64,000 nucleotides of DNA from Lachnospiraceae bacterium (GTDB lineage Bacteria; Bacillota; Clostridia; Lachnospirales; Lachnospiraceae). A program made the position numbers and the translations under genes. The notes below the pieces were generated by a model that searched no databases, was not told the origin of the DNA, and was given only the letters and a program-made list of their open reading frames with translations. The DNA lies in assembly GCA_017612555.1 (NCBI GenBank), contig JAGAFR010000066.1:1-64000 (forward strand), read 5' to 3'. This document shows positions 17,997 to 27,222 of the stretch, piece by piece. Every line of letters begins with the position of its first letter. Position 1 is the first letter of the stretch.

Positions 17997-18707
17997 CTAT
18001 CTGTCGACCCTGTACTCCCTCTCTCCGAATATGGATGTACCGACTCTTACAAGTGTTGCCCCTTCAGCAATTGCAACAGTATAGTCTCCGGACATGCCCA
18101 TTGACAGACAATCCATATTGACATTATCAATGTTTTTGGCTTCTATGTCAACTAATAATTGGGAAAGTGCACAAAAAACGGCTCTGTTTTCACATGGATC
18201 CGATACCGGCGGAGCAACGGTCATGAGTCCCCGTATCCTGATGCCGGGAAGTATGCTTATCTGTTCCACAAGGTCAGGTGCATCATCGGTGGATACTCCG
18301 AACTTACTCTCTTCCCCGGCTACGTTAACTTCGATCAGTATATCCACGCATGTGTCATGCTTTACGGCCTGGCGGCTTATCTCCTGGGCAAGCTTATATG
18401 AATCCACGCTGTGTATCATCGTAACCTTGTCAACGATGTATTTGACTTTGTTTGTCTGAAGATGCCCTATCATGTGCCATCTGATGTCTTTCGGAAGGAG
18501 CGGATACTTTTCGGTTATCTCCTGAACCTTATTCTCTCCGAAATCCCTGACCCCCGCATCGTAAGCTTCCTGAAGTAATTCAACGGGTTTTGTTTTTGAT
18601 ACCGCAATAAGAGTAACGGTTTCCGGATCCCTTCCGGCATCCTTTGCAGCCTGTATGATATTATTTCTTACTTTTTCAAGATTTTCTTTAATCATAGATG
18701 AAGTCAT
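17997..18707 (-). CDS. YggS-family PLP homeostasis protein
   Basis: A 236-residue single-domain alanine-racemase-fold protein binding pyridoxal phosphate through the lysine in AVSKTKP (about residue 38). The family (YggS, YlmE, PLPBP) controls PLP and amino-acid balance rather than catalysing a known reaction. FGENKVQE, HMIGHLQTNK and LSMGMSGDY are family motifs. The start overlaps the upstream adaptor gene; ATG 18695 is also possible. Confidence 0.95.
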   Translation of the reverse strand: MTSSMIKENLEKVRNNIIQAAKDAGRDPETVTLIAVSKTKPVELLQEAYDAGVRDFGENKVQEITEKYPLLPKDIRWHMIGHLQTNKVKYIVDKVTMIHSVDSYKLAQEISRQAVKHDTCVDILIEVNVAGEESKFGVSTDDAPDLVEQISILPGIRIRGLMTVAPPVSDPCENRAVFCALSQLLVDIEAKNIDNVNMDCLSMGMSGDYTVAIAEGATLVRVGTSIFGEREYRVDR

Positions 18708-20112
18708 TTTCGGTAACCGAATCTCCTTTCAGAGCTATATAATCATACACGGAAAGACCGTACTCACTGTTGGATTTGACGATCGAGTATTCTTCGTTCT
18801 GGTTAAGTATCGTTATCTGCTTAAAGTCCGCATATCCTTTATTGATATTATATACGCCGATAAGGCTTGCCTGCTTGGAGATCGCATAACGGCTCCCGTC
18901 CTCGGGTTTTATGACATAGTCTCCTATCTTGAATACCGATTCATCAACATACAGCATACCGTCCACATTGTTATAAACGGTCGCGGGAACAAATTCCGTA
19001 GACAAAGTTCCGTCTTCCAAGTAGGATTCTCTGTTAAATCCCGCATCCGATGAATTGCCGCCGTATGTCAGATAGTCTTCCGGTATCAGATAGAATGTCC
19101 TTTCGATTATTGCCGAATTGGGTATCTTAAGTCCCATCTTTGCATTATCAAGAAGCTCTATCTCAACAAATCTGTCGGAAGCAAATGTGATCATCGAATT
19201 ATTAAAATCAAGCTTGGCATATGTCCTGCCGTTCTGACGAAGTACACTGACAGCAGCCCAGGCTGTATAGTTGTTCTTAAGGAACCTGACTTCAATATAA
19301 TTCTCATCCGCAAGGGACTGCGCACGTTCTTCGTCTATCTCGATCATGATGGACCACAGCTCGCTCGTTACAAGCTTATATGCGCTGTCTCCTTCGGAGA
19401 TCAGATCGTTTGAGTGGAGGGAATTCTTTTCATAATCAACTCCCTCTACCTGCTCCGGAGTGATAGTCTCGGCAGTAAGTTCCTCATAACCGTCAGTCGA
19501 ATACAGGATTATGCCGGAAACAGGTGCGTATCCGAAATCTATGGAATCCGCATAGTTCTCGGCTCTGAGCTTGTCGATATTGGCAAGAACGGCGGTATTG
19601 GCCAGCTTCAGAGCAGTACCTTCTATATTCCCCTTAAATGCATATGTATCTATGTATTTTTCGGGGCGAAAATCAACAGCGAAGCTTGATATGGCTGTTT
19701 TAATATCGGAAAGGCTTTCGTTTGAAAGAGAACTGTCATCACTGCTGTCATCTCTTATCATCTCAGAGAGCTTACCGGTGGAATCTACAGTGTAGACCAT
19801 GGAATAAGCGTTTATCTTTTCGCCTTCACGGGCATAATAATTGATATAACCGGAAAAATCACTCGTGATCACCTTCTCTTCACGCAGTATGACGCCTTCA
19901 TACGTATTGTTGATCGCAAGGGAACCGAGCTTAACTTCGTACGGAGTGATGTGAGTCTGCCTGAAATATGAAAAGACCATTATGACTATATAAACAAAAA
20001 TAACCAGGAATACAAGTACTCCCGGATTGATGCTTATCGGTTTGCGATACTTCAGTATCTTTTTGGTGCGAGGTTCTTCCTGATTGGTTCTCTTCTTTTT
20101 CTTACGCGGCAT
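18688..20112 (-). CDS. HlyD-like membrane adaptor protein
   Basis: A 474-residue protein. A very basic cytoplasmic tail (MPRKKKKR) precedes a single membrane segment (about 30-50). The extracytoplasmic part begins with a lipoyl/barrel-sandwich-like strand set (VKLGSLAINNTYEGVILREE) and ends with beta-rich domains, as in HlyD-type efflux adaptors. No ABC or RND pump is nearby. Its place directly before yggS-sepF is typical of related Clostridia in my recollection and hints at an envelope or division role, which is inference. Confidence 0.7.
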   Translation of the reverse strand: MPRKKKKRTNQEEPRTKKILKYRKPISINPGVLVFLVIFVYIVIMVFSYFRQTHITPYEVKLGSLAINNTYEGVILREEKVITSDFSGYINYYAREGEKINAYSMVYTVDSTGKLSEMIRDDSSDDSSLSNESLSDIKTAISSFAVDFRPEKYIDTYAFKGNIEGTALKLANTAVLANIDKLRAENYADSIDFGYAPVSGIILYSTDGYEELTAETITPEQVEGVDYEKNSLHSNDLISEGDSAYKLVTSELWSIMIEIDEERAQSLADENYIEVRFLKNNYTAWAAVSVLRQNGRTYAKLDFNNSMITFASDRFVEIELLDNAKMGLKIPNSAIIERTFYLIPEDYLTYGGNSSDAGFNRESYLEDGTLSTEFVPATVYNNVDGMLYVDESVFKIGDYVIKPEDGSRYAISKQASLIGVYNINKGYADFKQITILNQNEEYSIVKSNSEYGLSVYDYIALKGDSVTENDFIYD

Positions 20113-20126
20113 AACGTCATACTTAA

Positions 20127-20156
20127 AGGAAAGTCCCGGTTACCCGAGACTTTCCT
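20127..20156 (-). terminator. Hairpin after the P-loop protein gene
   Basis: Arms AGGAAAGTC (20127-20135) and GACTTTCCT (20148-20156) form a 9-bp stem that can extend into the 12-base loop. The following T-run is short (TTTAAG), so termination is probably moderate. Confidence 0.55.
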
Positions 20157-20167
20157 GAATATTGCTC

Positions 20168-20590
20168 TTAAAGTGATACTATCACATTTGACTTGTATTT
20201 GTCGGGAACTTCATCCCCTTCAAGGGAAACACTGATCACAAAATCCACATCAAACTGTGTGCTGATACGGTCGAACTTGTCAAAAACGCCTTCAATGATA
20301 CTCTTATCCTTTATGAAAGCGATATCCATGAAACTGTCGAGGTAAACTTCCTGAAGATCATGGTCCTGAGAAACTATCCCGCACAGAAATCCGAAGAACT
20401 CTTCTGTGGTCGAAAACGGAAACTCTGATGTATTGATAAGTCTGATCTTGTTCTTAAGCTCATACATATGCTTGGAATTCTTGTCAAGATAGACAATATT
20501 GCCGTCAACGGTCTTGACCGCGTTATTTACCTTTTCCAATAAATGTTTAGTCTTGCCTTTGCCTTTGGCTCCAACTATAAGCTGAATCAT
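20168..20590 (-). CDS. Small P-loop protein, unknown function
   Basis: A 140-residue protein starting with a Walker A-like motif GAKGKGKTK (about 7-15). A short hydrophobic-aspartate strand (EVYLDSFMDIAF) could be Walker B. No partner domain is present. I do not recognise a specific function; homologues are often loosely labelled as PilT-like ATPases, but length and missing motifs argue against a motility motor. AGGAGGAGC precedes ATG 20590. Confidence 0.7.
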   Translation of the reverse strand: MIQLIVGAKGKGKTKHLLEKVNNAVKTVDGNIVYLDKNSKHMYELKNKIRLINTSEFPFSTTEEFFGFLCGIVSQDHDLQEVYLDSFMDIAFIKDKSIIEGVFDKFDRISTQFDVDFVISVSLEGDEVPDKYKSNVIVSL

Positions 20591-20657
20591 CGCAGCTCCT
20601 CCTTGTATAAAGATTTTACATAATTATAGATTATTTACGGACAAAACACAACAGTAA

Positions 20658-21632
20658 TCACTTAATATCGGTCAGAAGTGTCGTCATATTCCTGTACAGG
20701 CTGTCATGGTCAGTCGAGCCGAGTATGACTGATATATATGTATGACCGTTATCACCGTTTGACAGGAGGATAAGACAGCTTTTAGCTGCTTTTGTTGTTC
20801 CGGTCTTGCCGCCTATGACACTGACTCCGGCAGGCGCCTGTACATCTCCCTTAAGATATGCATTGGTAGTTCCGATATCAATGTTCTTGGGATTTCCTTC
20901 GCGATCCTTATATGTGCTCTTATACTCCGTTGTATTTATGATCTTTCTGAATTCCTCAAACTGCATGGCCGCATTGAAAATAAGGTACAGATCATAGACC
21001 GTCGTATAGTGTTCTTCGTCCGTAAGTCCGTGAGGATTCATGAAATGAGTATTTGTTGCCCCAAGCTTTACCGCTTCATCATTCATTACCGACGCAAAGC
21101 TTTCAACACTTCCCGACAGGTACTCGGCTATAAGTACTCCCGCATCATTGGCGGAATATAGTAACAGCGCATTAAGAGCCTGTTCAAGAGTAAGCTTATC
21201 TCCTTCTTTCAGACCCAGGAGCTGTGCCCCCGATTCGGTTATGACAACATTGGAAGAAGCGGTAAGAGTATCATCGAGATGACCGTATTTAAGAGCAATA
21301 TATGCAGTCATCACTTTTGTAAGAGAAGCGGGATTCAGTTTTTTATGTGCGTTTTTTGCATATACCGTTTCCGCGCTCGTTGCATCAAACAATCCGCCGG
21401 CTTCCGCTTCATCGATAGCAAGCGACAAAGCTTCAAAATCATTATCAGTCACACATATATCAGCGGCAAAAGGTTTGATATCGGAAGATGCCCCTGTTCC
21501 GCCTATATTGAACAGAGCATCCGAAGAATCCGGATCGAATTCAAAAGAAACGCCTTTATTACATGCACACAGTAAAGTTGCAATGATAACGGTTAATGCA
21601 ATGATCCTGACGGATCTATTTGTACATTTCAC
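20658..21632 (-). CDS. D-alanyl-D-alanine carboxypeptidase lipoprotein
   Basis: A 324-residue serine peptidase (S11/DacA type) that trims stem-peptide D-Ala. The SXXK motif is Ser103-Lys106 (ASLTKVM), SXN is Ser160 (YSANDAG), and KTG is at 276-278 (GGKTGTT). The chosen GTG start 21632, preceded by GGAG, yields an N-terminal signal with a lipobox-like LCAC (Cys24), so the enzyme is likely lipid-anchored rather than carrying the usual C-terminal amphipathic helix. An upstream ATG at 21686 lies deep in mgsA and lacks a signal context. Overlaps the mgsA end by 17 bp. Confidence 0.9.
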   Translation of the reverse strand: MKCTNRSVRIIALTVIIATLLCACNKGVSFEFDPDSSDALFNIGGTGASSDIKPFAADICVTDNDFEALSLAIDEAEAGGLFDATSAETVYAKNAHKKLNPASLTKVMTAYIALKYGHLDDTLTASSNVVITESGAQLLGLKEGDKLTLEQALNALLLYSANDAGVLIAEYLSGSVESFASVMNDEAVKLGATNTHFMNPHGLTDEEHYTTVYDLYLIFNAAMQFEEFRKIINTTEYKSTYKDREGNPKNIDIGTTNAYLKGDVQAPAGVSVIGGKTGTTKAAKSCLILLSNGDNGHTYISVILGSTDHDSLYRNMTTLLTDIK

Positions 21633-22011
21633 GCCACTCCATATCTCCTCTGTCAAGTGATTTGATGAGCAGTTCCGCTGTCGCAAGATTGGTCGCCAGC
21701 GGGATATTGTGAGTATCGCAAAGCTTAACGATATAATTGATATCCGGCTTGTGCATGTCCGGAGCCTGCGGATCCCTAAGAAAGATCATAAGATCGATCT
21801 CATTATGCTCTATCTTGGCACCTATCTGCTGCTCTCCGCCAAGATTACCCGCAAGATACTTATGTACCGAAAGATTCGTCACTTCTTCTATCAGTCGTCC
21901 GGTCGTGCCTGTAGCATACAGTACATGCTTGCTGAGCGATCCTCTGTATGCTATACAGAAGTTCTGCATGAGCTTTCTCTTAGATTCATGTGCGATCAAT
22001 CCAATATTCAT
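21616..22011 (-). CDS. mgsA: Methylglyoxal synthase with Asp-to-Glu active site
   Basis: A 131-residue enzyme converting dihydroxyacetone phosphate to methylglyoxal and phosphate. Family motifs are clear: IAHESKRKLM, LYATGTTG, FLRDP, the HKPD histidine and PLATNLATAE. The motif that is GGDQQ in E. coli (Asp71, the catalytic base) reads GGEQQ here, with Glu60. The codon is GAG in the raw sequence. Activity could be reduced or altered. ATG overlaps the rodA stop (TGATG) with AGGAG upstream, so it is coupled to rodA. Confidence 0.92.
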   Translation of the reverse strand: MNIGLIAHESKRKLMQNFCIAYRGSLSKHVLYATGTTGRLIEEVTNLSVHKYLAGNLGGEQQIGAKIEHNEIDLMIFLRDPQAPDMHKPDINYIVKLCDTHNIPLATNLATAELLIKSLDRGDMEWREMYK

Positions 22012-23138
22012 CAGAATTCTCCTTCAAAGTATTCACTTGCAGGTGATTGAAGCTTAACGTTCAGTACAAATCCAATTCCTATGAACAGACTTACAAGACT
22101 CGTCAGTCCGTAACTGACAAAAGGAAGTGTCAGTCCGGTGTTGGGAAGAAGTCCCGTAACAACGCCGATATTGATAAAAGTCTGTATTCCGATAAGTCCG
22201 GCCATTCCGCCGGCAATTATCTGACCTCCCACATCCTGCGCACGTCTTGCTATCAGTATACAGCATATCGATATCATAAACAGAAGCCCTATAACCACAC
22301 AGCATCCTATGAAGCCGGTTTCTTCTCCGATAACCGCAAAGATAAAATCCGTGTGAGCCGCCGAAATAAAGTTACCGTTCTTGACCGAAGCCACAACGTT
22401 ATTGTTTATTCCCTTTCCCGACAACTGTCCGGATCCAATGGCGGTCATTGCATTCAGCGTCTGATATGCCTCGGTCAGACCGTATTCATCGGGATACAGC
22501 CATGCAAGGATCCTGCCCTTATGATAATCCTTTATGATATGAACATCATCACGCATCAGGTAACGGAGCGCCAATACGAAAGAGGGAACCGCGACAAGTA
22601 TGGCGCCGCCTATGACCTTCCAGCTGATACCGCCTATAAACATGACGACACAGAATATCGCAACTATCATAATGGTCGTAGACAGGTCGGGCTGTTTAAA
22701 GATCAGAATGGTAGGCGGTATGATAAGGATCACGCAGGCCAGTATTATACGCACTGTATTGATGTTTTCCTTATGTTTCATAATAAACGCGGCATAGAAT
22801 AAAATCAATAATATCTTGACCAGCTCGGAAGGCTGGAATCTGATGCCGCCGATCTCAAACCATCTCTGGGCTCCGCCGCCCGAATCACCGAAGAATCTTA
22901 CCGCTACAAGAAGTCCGATACTGAGAGCATATATGATCCAATAGAATCTCAGGACAAACCTGTAACTGATGAACGATACGATCACCATCAGTATCAGGCC
23001 CATCACAAAACCTTCCTGCTGATGCTTTACGTATGAGGCATCCGCACTCTTTATGAAGATTATGCCTGCGGATGTTATCGCTATGCACAGCAGAACAAGG
23101 AGAAAATCATATTTTTTAAAATTATAGCCCTCAAACAT
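22011..23138 (-). CDS. rodA: RodA peptidoglycan glycosyltransferase
   Basis: A 375-residue SEDS-family polymerase with about ten membrane segments. It polymerises lipid II for lateral wall growth with PBP2. SEDS motifs are visible: RWFEIGGIRFQPSE, the loop with GKGINNN, TDFIFAVIGEE and the C-terminal LPFVSYG. Position with mreBCD and PBP2 favours RodA over FtsW. Confidence 0.96.
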   Translation of the reverse strand: MFEGYNFKKYDFLLVLLCIAITSAGIIFIKSADASYVKHQQEGFVMGLILMVIVSFISYRFVLRFYWIIYALSIGLLVAVRFFGDSGGGAQRWFEIGGIRFQPSELVKILLILFYAAFIMKHKENINTVRIILACVILIIPPTILIFKQPDLSTTIMIVAIFCVVMFIGGISWKVIGGAILVAVPSFVLALRYLMRDDVHIIKDYHKGRILAWLYPDEYGLTEAYQTLNAMTAIGSGQLSGKGINNNVVASVKNGNFISAAHTDFIFAVIGEETGFIGCCVVIGLLFMISICCILIARRAQDVGGQIIAGGMAGLIGIQTFINIGVVTGLLPNTGLTLPFVSYGLTSLVSLFIGIGFVLNVKLQSPASEYFEGEF

Positions 23139-23150
23139 ATATGAATGCTC

Positions 23151-23825
23151 CTAGAAAGGTATCTCGGCAAGAAATTCCTTGCTGATATCGTCACATACGA
23201 TCCCCTCTTCCGGACTGATGTATACTATCTTGGCACCTGCAAGACGACGAAGGAATCCGGCGCTCTTTGTGAACATTGTACACTCCTGCTTTGCCACAGA
23301 TATGGAATCTGTCTTGATATCGAGCGCAACAGCAAATGCACCCTCATCACCGTTTATACCCGCATAGATATCGCCGTATACAGTACCGAGTATTACAACA
23401 CTTCCGACAGCGGATACGCTGGCTCCGGGATTGACATCTCCGAGAACGACCATGCTTCCTTCCGTCTCAAGGTTCTGTCCCGCATGAAGCGTTCCTTTGT
23501 ATACCGATGTATTCTCAACCTTACCGCTTGGCGAGAAAGCATTTGCCGCCTGCAGGAACACCTCGTTCTTCTTTTCGTCCTTCTCCATGACACACAGGAC
23601 AGTCACACGCGTATATTCTCCGAAAGCTTCAATAAGAGCGCGTTCTTCCAGATCGGACAATTTTCGTCCGTCAAAGCTTATCACAAGCTTTGCGTCCCCA
23701 AGAAAACGCTCCGAATCGATCAGTTTCTGGGCAAATGCCACATACAGATCATTGAAAGGGATATCGGGATCAAGTATAAGTTTAAGTCCGTTCGGAAAAC
23801 TCTTGATAGTAACTGCGGGTCTCAT
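23151..23825 (-). CDS. minC: MinC septum-site determining protein
   Basis: A 224-residue FtsZ inhibitor. The N-terminal domain (about 1-100) is followed by the glycine-rich beta-helix (about 108-200: VYKGTLHAGQ, GDVNPGASV, GTVYGDIYAG) that normally binds MinD. ATG 23825 follows AAAGGTGG; a GTG two codons earlier is the other option. In related clusters minD and minE follow minC, but here rodA follows after 12 bp. Confidence 0.93.
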   Translation of the reverse strand: MRPAVTIKSFPNGLKLILDPDIPFNDLYVAFAQKLIDSERFLGDAKLVISFDGRKLSDLEERALIEAFGEYTRVTVLCVMEKDEKKNEVFLQAANAFSPSGKVENTSVYKGTLHAGQNLETEGSMVVLGDVNPGASVSAVGSVVILGTVYGDIYAGINGDEGAFAVALDIKTDSISVAKQECTMFTKSAGFLRRLAGAKIVYISPEEGIVCDDISKEFLAEIPF

Positions 23826-23843
23826 CTGCACACCACCTTTTTA

Positions 23844-26714
23844 TTAGTCATCTATTATCTCATTTGTCGCCTCATCGGCAACACCGTTTATAAGAGCATC
23901 AGATCCTTCAACCTTGAAGTAATAACTGAGCACATCTCTCGAGAACTGTGCTGCATTGGCCGAAGTATAACCGTATGCTATACGTGTTGCTATCGTCACT
24001 TCGGGATCGTCATACGGTGCAAATCCGATAAACACGGCATGATTTGTTCTGGATCTGCTTGTCTGTGCCGTACCGGTCTTACCTGCGGTATCGATCGGGA
24101 ACCCTTTAAATGCCGCAGCAGTCTGTACAACATGCCTCATTCCGCTGTATATCTGACCCCACGTACTGTCGGCAAACAGCACACTGTTCTGTATCTCAGG
24201 GGAGCCTGATCGGATAATGCCGCCGTCATGACTTACGATCTTATTGATAAGAGTGTATTTATAACACGTTCCGCGTGTAGCAATGGTCGTTACATATCTT
24301 GACAGACCTACCGTAGTATAGTTATGAGATCCCTGTCCGATAGCCGAATCAACAGGCAGTTCATCGGAGAACTTCGGAGTGTTCTCTTCCATCTCGATTC
24401 CGGTCTTTGATGTAAGACCGAACAGATCAGCATATTTCTTCAGAACTGCAAGTCCGTGTTCCTCATCATAATTTGATGTATGTCCGTTGGTAGCAAGCCT
24501 GTATCCCACTTCATAAAAGAATACGTTACAGGAATTGCCTATCGCACCTGCCACATCAAGCGGACCATGCCCTCCGGGATATACCCAGCATTGCTTTTCA
24601 ACATCAAAGTATTCAAAGATACCGTTACATCGGATAGTCTCACCCAGATTGACAACACCTTCTTCCAATGCGCATGCTGCCGAACATGGCTTGAATGTGG
24701 AACCGGGCGCAGTCATCTGCTGGGTAGCGTTATTATACAGCGGACTGGCCAGATCGGATAAAAGCTTGGCATAATACTCTGAATCTATCGAATTGGCAAA
24801 CCTGTTATTATCGTATCCGGGATATGTTACAAGCGCAAGCAGTTCTCCCTTCGTATTTGCCACAACACACGACCCGGAGCACGGATCGAGTGCAAGCATG
24901 GCCGGTGTCAGTTCAAGATTTGATATCTTGTTGATGATAAAGTCATACGGAGTCTTTGCTCCGGATTCAAGCATCGCTTTATCCGCGGCCGATCCGTGTA
25001 TGATCTTCTGCTCGTACAGTATCATGCACAGCTGCCGTCCCGAGATATTGTCATCTGCGATCATATACTTGAACATCTTCTTACCGAAACCGCTGTTTTG
25101 CGTCAGATCGCTTATGATAAAATCAACAAGCTGGTCAAATACCTCTTCCGAATCCGAATACTGGCTGTTTAAATGAAACTTGGTAACATCTATCCAGTTC
25201 TTGGCAAGGCAATAATGGAGATATTCGTTAAGACTGATGGTCTCATTGGTCGTCCAGTTGATATAAGTCTCATCATCCCTGTCGATAAGATCCGAGACAA
25301 GTACACCTGTTGATTGAGACATGAGTCTTGTGACGATATAACTCTCATATACTTTCATCTCATCGGGAAGTTCACGATAAGGCGTTTTGTTATTTACCAG
25401 CTCGTTCCGAAGGCCTTCCATTACCGATGCCTGTTTTACAAGGAACGCTTCATGCACCTGTTTCTCATATGTTGCGGCATTTTTGTCGCCCATATGCTCG
25501 GTATCAATGACATTATTGGCTATAAGAGCATAGTACACATCATCGATCGGGATCATCATGAGTGACGATTTTACAACATCATTGTTATATGTCTTCATGT
25601 TGACGATCTTGGATACAAGTATACCTGCAAGCTTCTGTTCCAGCATATTGTACACGGCCGTCTGAAGATCGGCATCTATTGACAGATACACATCATTTCC
25701 GGCTTTTGGATCCACATGGGAGATCGACTCGATGATCTTCCCCATGTTATCGACATACATCGCATCCTTGCCTTTTGTTCCCTGCAGATACTCCTCCATG
25801 GATTTTTCGATGCCGGACTTTCCCACCATATCCGCACCGTTATACTCATGCTCGGATGAGGCAAGCTCAACAAGATCATCCGGAGAAGCATTTCCCGTAT
25901 ATCCGATTATATGGGCAAAATACACCGGATCGTTATACTGGCGAAGTGTATTTACTTCTATACCGATACCCTGAAGGATATCGGAATTTTCCTTAATTGC
26001 GGCAACAGCTTCATCATTGACATCATCTGCTATCACGGTAGACAGATATTTCTGGTAGCTGTTCATGGCAAGCTGATACCGGATCGTCATTATCTTGAGT
26101 ACCTCTTCTTTTGTATAACCTTCCAGAGGTACGAACCGGCTGTTGCCTTTTTCATCTATGACTGTATGGCCTATGCCGTATTTTTTCGAATCGGCCAGAT
26201 ACTTTATGACATCATCCGGTGTCGAGTTACGTTCACTCGTCGTCAGATCATCCGTTGATTTGTGTCCGTAAATATCCGCCAGGAATCTTACGAGCTTTGT
26301 TCCGTTGATAGCGTATTCATACTGACCGTCATCATTTATTATGATGTTAAAATCATTGGATACGGTATTTCCGCACCCTTCGACTATATTGATCGCACGA
26401 TATATCGAATCGTTGATAAGTGCATTCTTGTTCTTGCCGGATTCGAAATTATCTTCTATCGTTACCGAATACGCAAGCTTATTATACGCAAGGAGCTTCC
26501 CGTTTCTGTCATATATGTTTCCGCGGGTACTCTTTAGTGTTGTTTCTTTCTTGATCGTAAGCTTGAAATTATTAAGATAATCCTGTCCGTTGATTATCTG
26601 CATGACGAAAAGACGCTGTACAAGAACGATCAAAAGAACGATATAAACCGCAAACAGTATTGTGAATCTGTTAAAAATGGCTTCTTTGAGCCATTCCTTA
26701 AAGTCGGAAAACAA
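23844..26714 (-). CDS. Penicillin-binding protein 2 (elongation transpeptidase)
   Basis: A 956-residue class B PBP. One N-terminal membrane anchor (about 15-38), a dimerisation/pedestal region, and a C-terminal transpeptidase with the nucleophile in APGSTFKP (about 672), SCN (about 726) and KTGTAQTS (about 878). The active-site serine lies some 340 residues later than in E. coli PBP2; the extra sequence (about 350-620) is hydrophilic and helical-looking. Large PBP2 forms are typical of Clostridia. TTG start directly after the mreD stop, with AAGGAA upstream. Confidence 0.95.
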   Translation of the reverse strand: MFSDFKEWLKEAIFNRFTILFAVYIVLLIVLVQRLFVMQIINGQDYLNNFKLTIKKETTLKSTRGNIYDRNGKLLAYNKLAYSVTIEDNFESGKNKNALINDSIYRAINIVEGCGNTVSNDFNIIINDDGQYEYAINGTKLVRFLADIYGHKSTDDLTTSERNSTPDDVIKYLADSKKYGIGHTVIDEKGNSRFVPLEGYTKEEVLKIMTIRYQLAMNSYQKYLSTVIADDVNDEAVAAIKENSDILQGIGIEVNTLRQYNDPVYFAHIIGYTGNASPDDLVELASSEHEYNGADMVGKSGIEKSMEEYLQGTKGKDAMYVDNMGKIIESISHVDPKAGNDVYLSIDADLQTAVYNMLEQKLAGILVSKIVNMKTYNNDVVKSSLMMIPIDDVYYALIANNVIDTEHMGDKNAATYEKQVHEAFLVKQASVMEGLRNELVNNKTPYRELPDEMKVYESYIVTRLMSQSTGVLVSDLIDRDDETYINWTTNETISLNEYLHYCLAKNWIDVTKFHLNSQYSDSEEVFDQLVDFIISDLTQNSGFGKKMFKYMIADDNISGRQLCMILYEQKIIHGSAADKAMLESGAKTPYDFIINKISNLELTPAMLALDPCSGSCVVANTKGELLALVTYPGYDNNRFANSIDSEYYAKLLSDLASPLYNNATQQMTAPGSTFKPCSAACALEEGVVNLGETIRCNGIFEYFDVEKQCWVYPGGHGPLDVAGAIGNSCNVFFYEVGYRLATNGHTSNYDEEHGLAVLKKYADLFGLTSKTGIEMEENTPKFSDELPVDSAIGQGSHNYTTVGLSRYVTTIATRGTCYKYTLINKIVSHDGGIIRSGSPEIQNSVLFADSTWGQIYSGMRHVVQTAAAFKGFPIDTAGKTGTAQTSRSRTNHAVFIGFAPYDDPEVTIATRIAYGYTSANAAQFSRDVLSYYFKVEGSDALINGVADEATNEIIDD

Positions 26715-27221
26715 TCAGGCGTTCCTTCTTTCCATATCTTCGAGCCATTCATTTATATTAAGAATGATCTTATAGATTATTATCGTTACAAAGATCGTAT
26801 ACACGATCTCAGGCAGTATTATGTGCAGAAAATAGTATCCGAATCTGAGTTTCCCCTGTATCAGGAATCTGAAAAAGTACACGATGAAGCAGTATACAAG
26901 CTCACTGCTCGTGATCAGCACCATCGGAAGCTTGATATCTTCCGGATAGAATATACTTGAAAAGAATCCGTTCAGATATCCTATTATCATATATACGAGT
27001 GCATAAAACCCTATGATGTTCCCAAACAGGACATCCATTATAAGCCCCGAAACAAAACCTATGAACAATCCTTCTTTTTTACCGCGCATGAAGCCGAAAC
27101 ACGATGTGAGTATGATAAGAAGATTCGGAGCCACTCCGCCCATAGGCAGTATCCTGATCATCGTGCTTTGGAGCAGATATGCGATGAGTATGAGAAGGAG
27201 CATGGTTATCTTTCTGTACAT
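26715..27221 (-). CDS. mreD: MreD rod-shape membrane protein
   Basis: A 168-residue protein with five to six membrane segments and the MreD signature GGVAPNLLIILTSCFGFMRG. Part of the elongasome with MreB, MreC, RodA and PBP2. AAGGA and ATG overlap the mreC stop. Confidence 0.93.
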   Translation of the reverse strand: MYRKITMLLLILIAYLLQSTMIRILPMGGVAPNLLIILTSCFGFMRGKKEGLFIGFVSGLIMDVLFGNIIGFYALVYMIIGYLNGFFSSIFYPEDIKLPMVLITSSELVYCFIVYFFRFLIQGKLRFGYYFLHIILPEIVYTIFVTIIIYKIILNINEWLEDMERRNA

Positions 27222-27222
27222 A

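Noticed and set aside
20168-20590. PilT-type motility ATPase
   Set aside because: At 140 residues it lacks the secretion-ATPase domains; only a P-loop-like motif is present.
23145-24209. 354-codon plus-strand open frame opposite minC and PBP2
   Set aside because: It lies wholly antisense to well-supported genes and its product resembles no family; low-complexity composition is typical of shadow frames.
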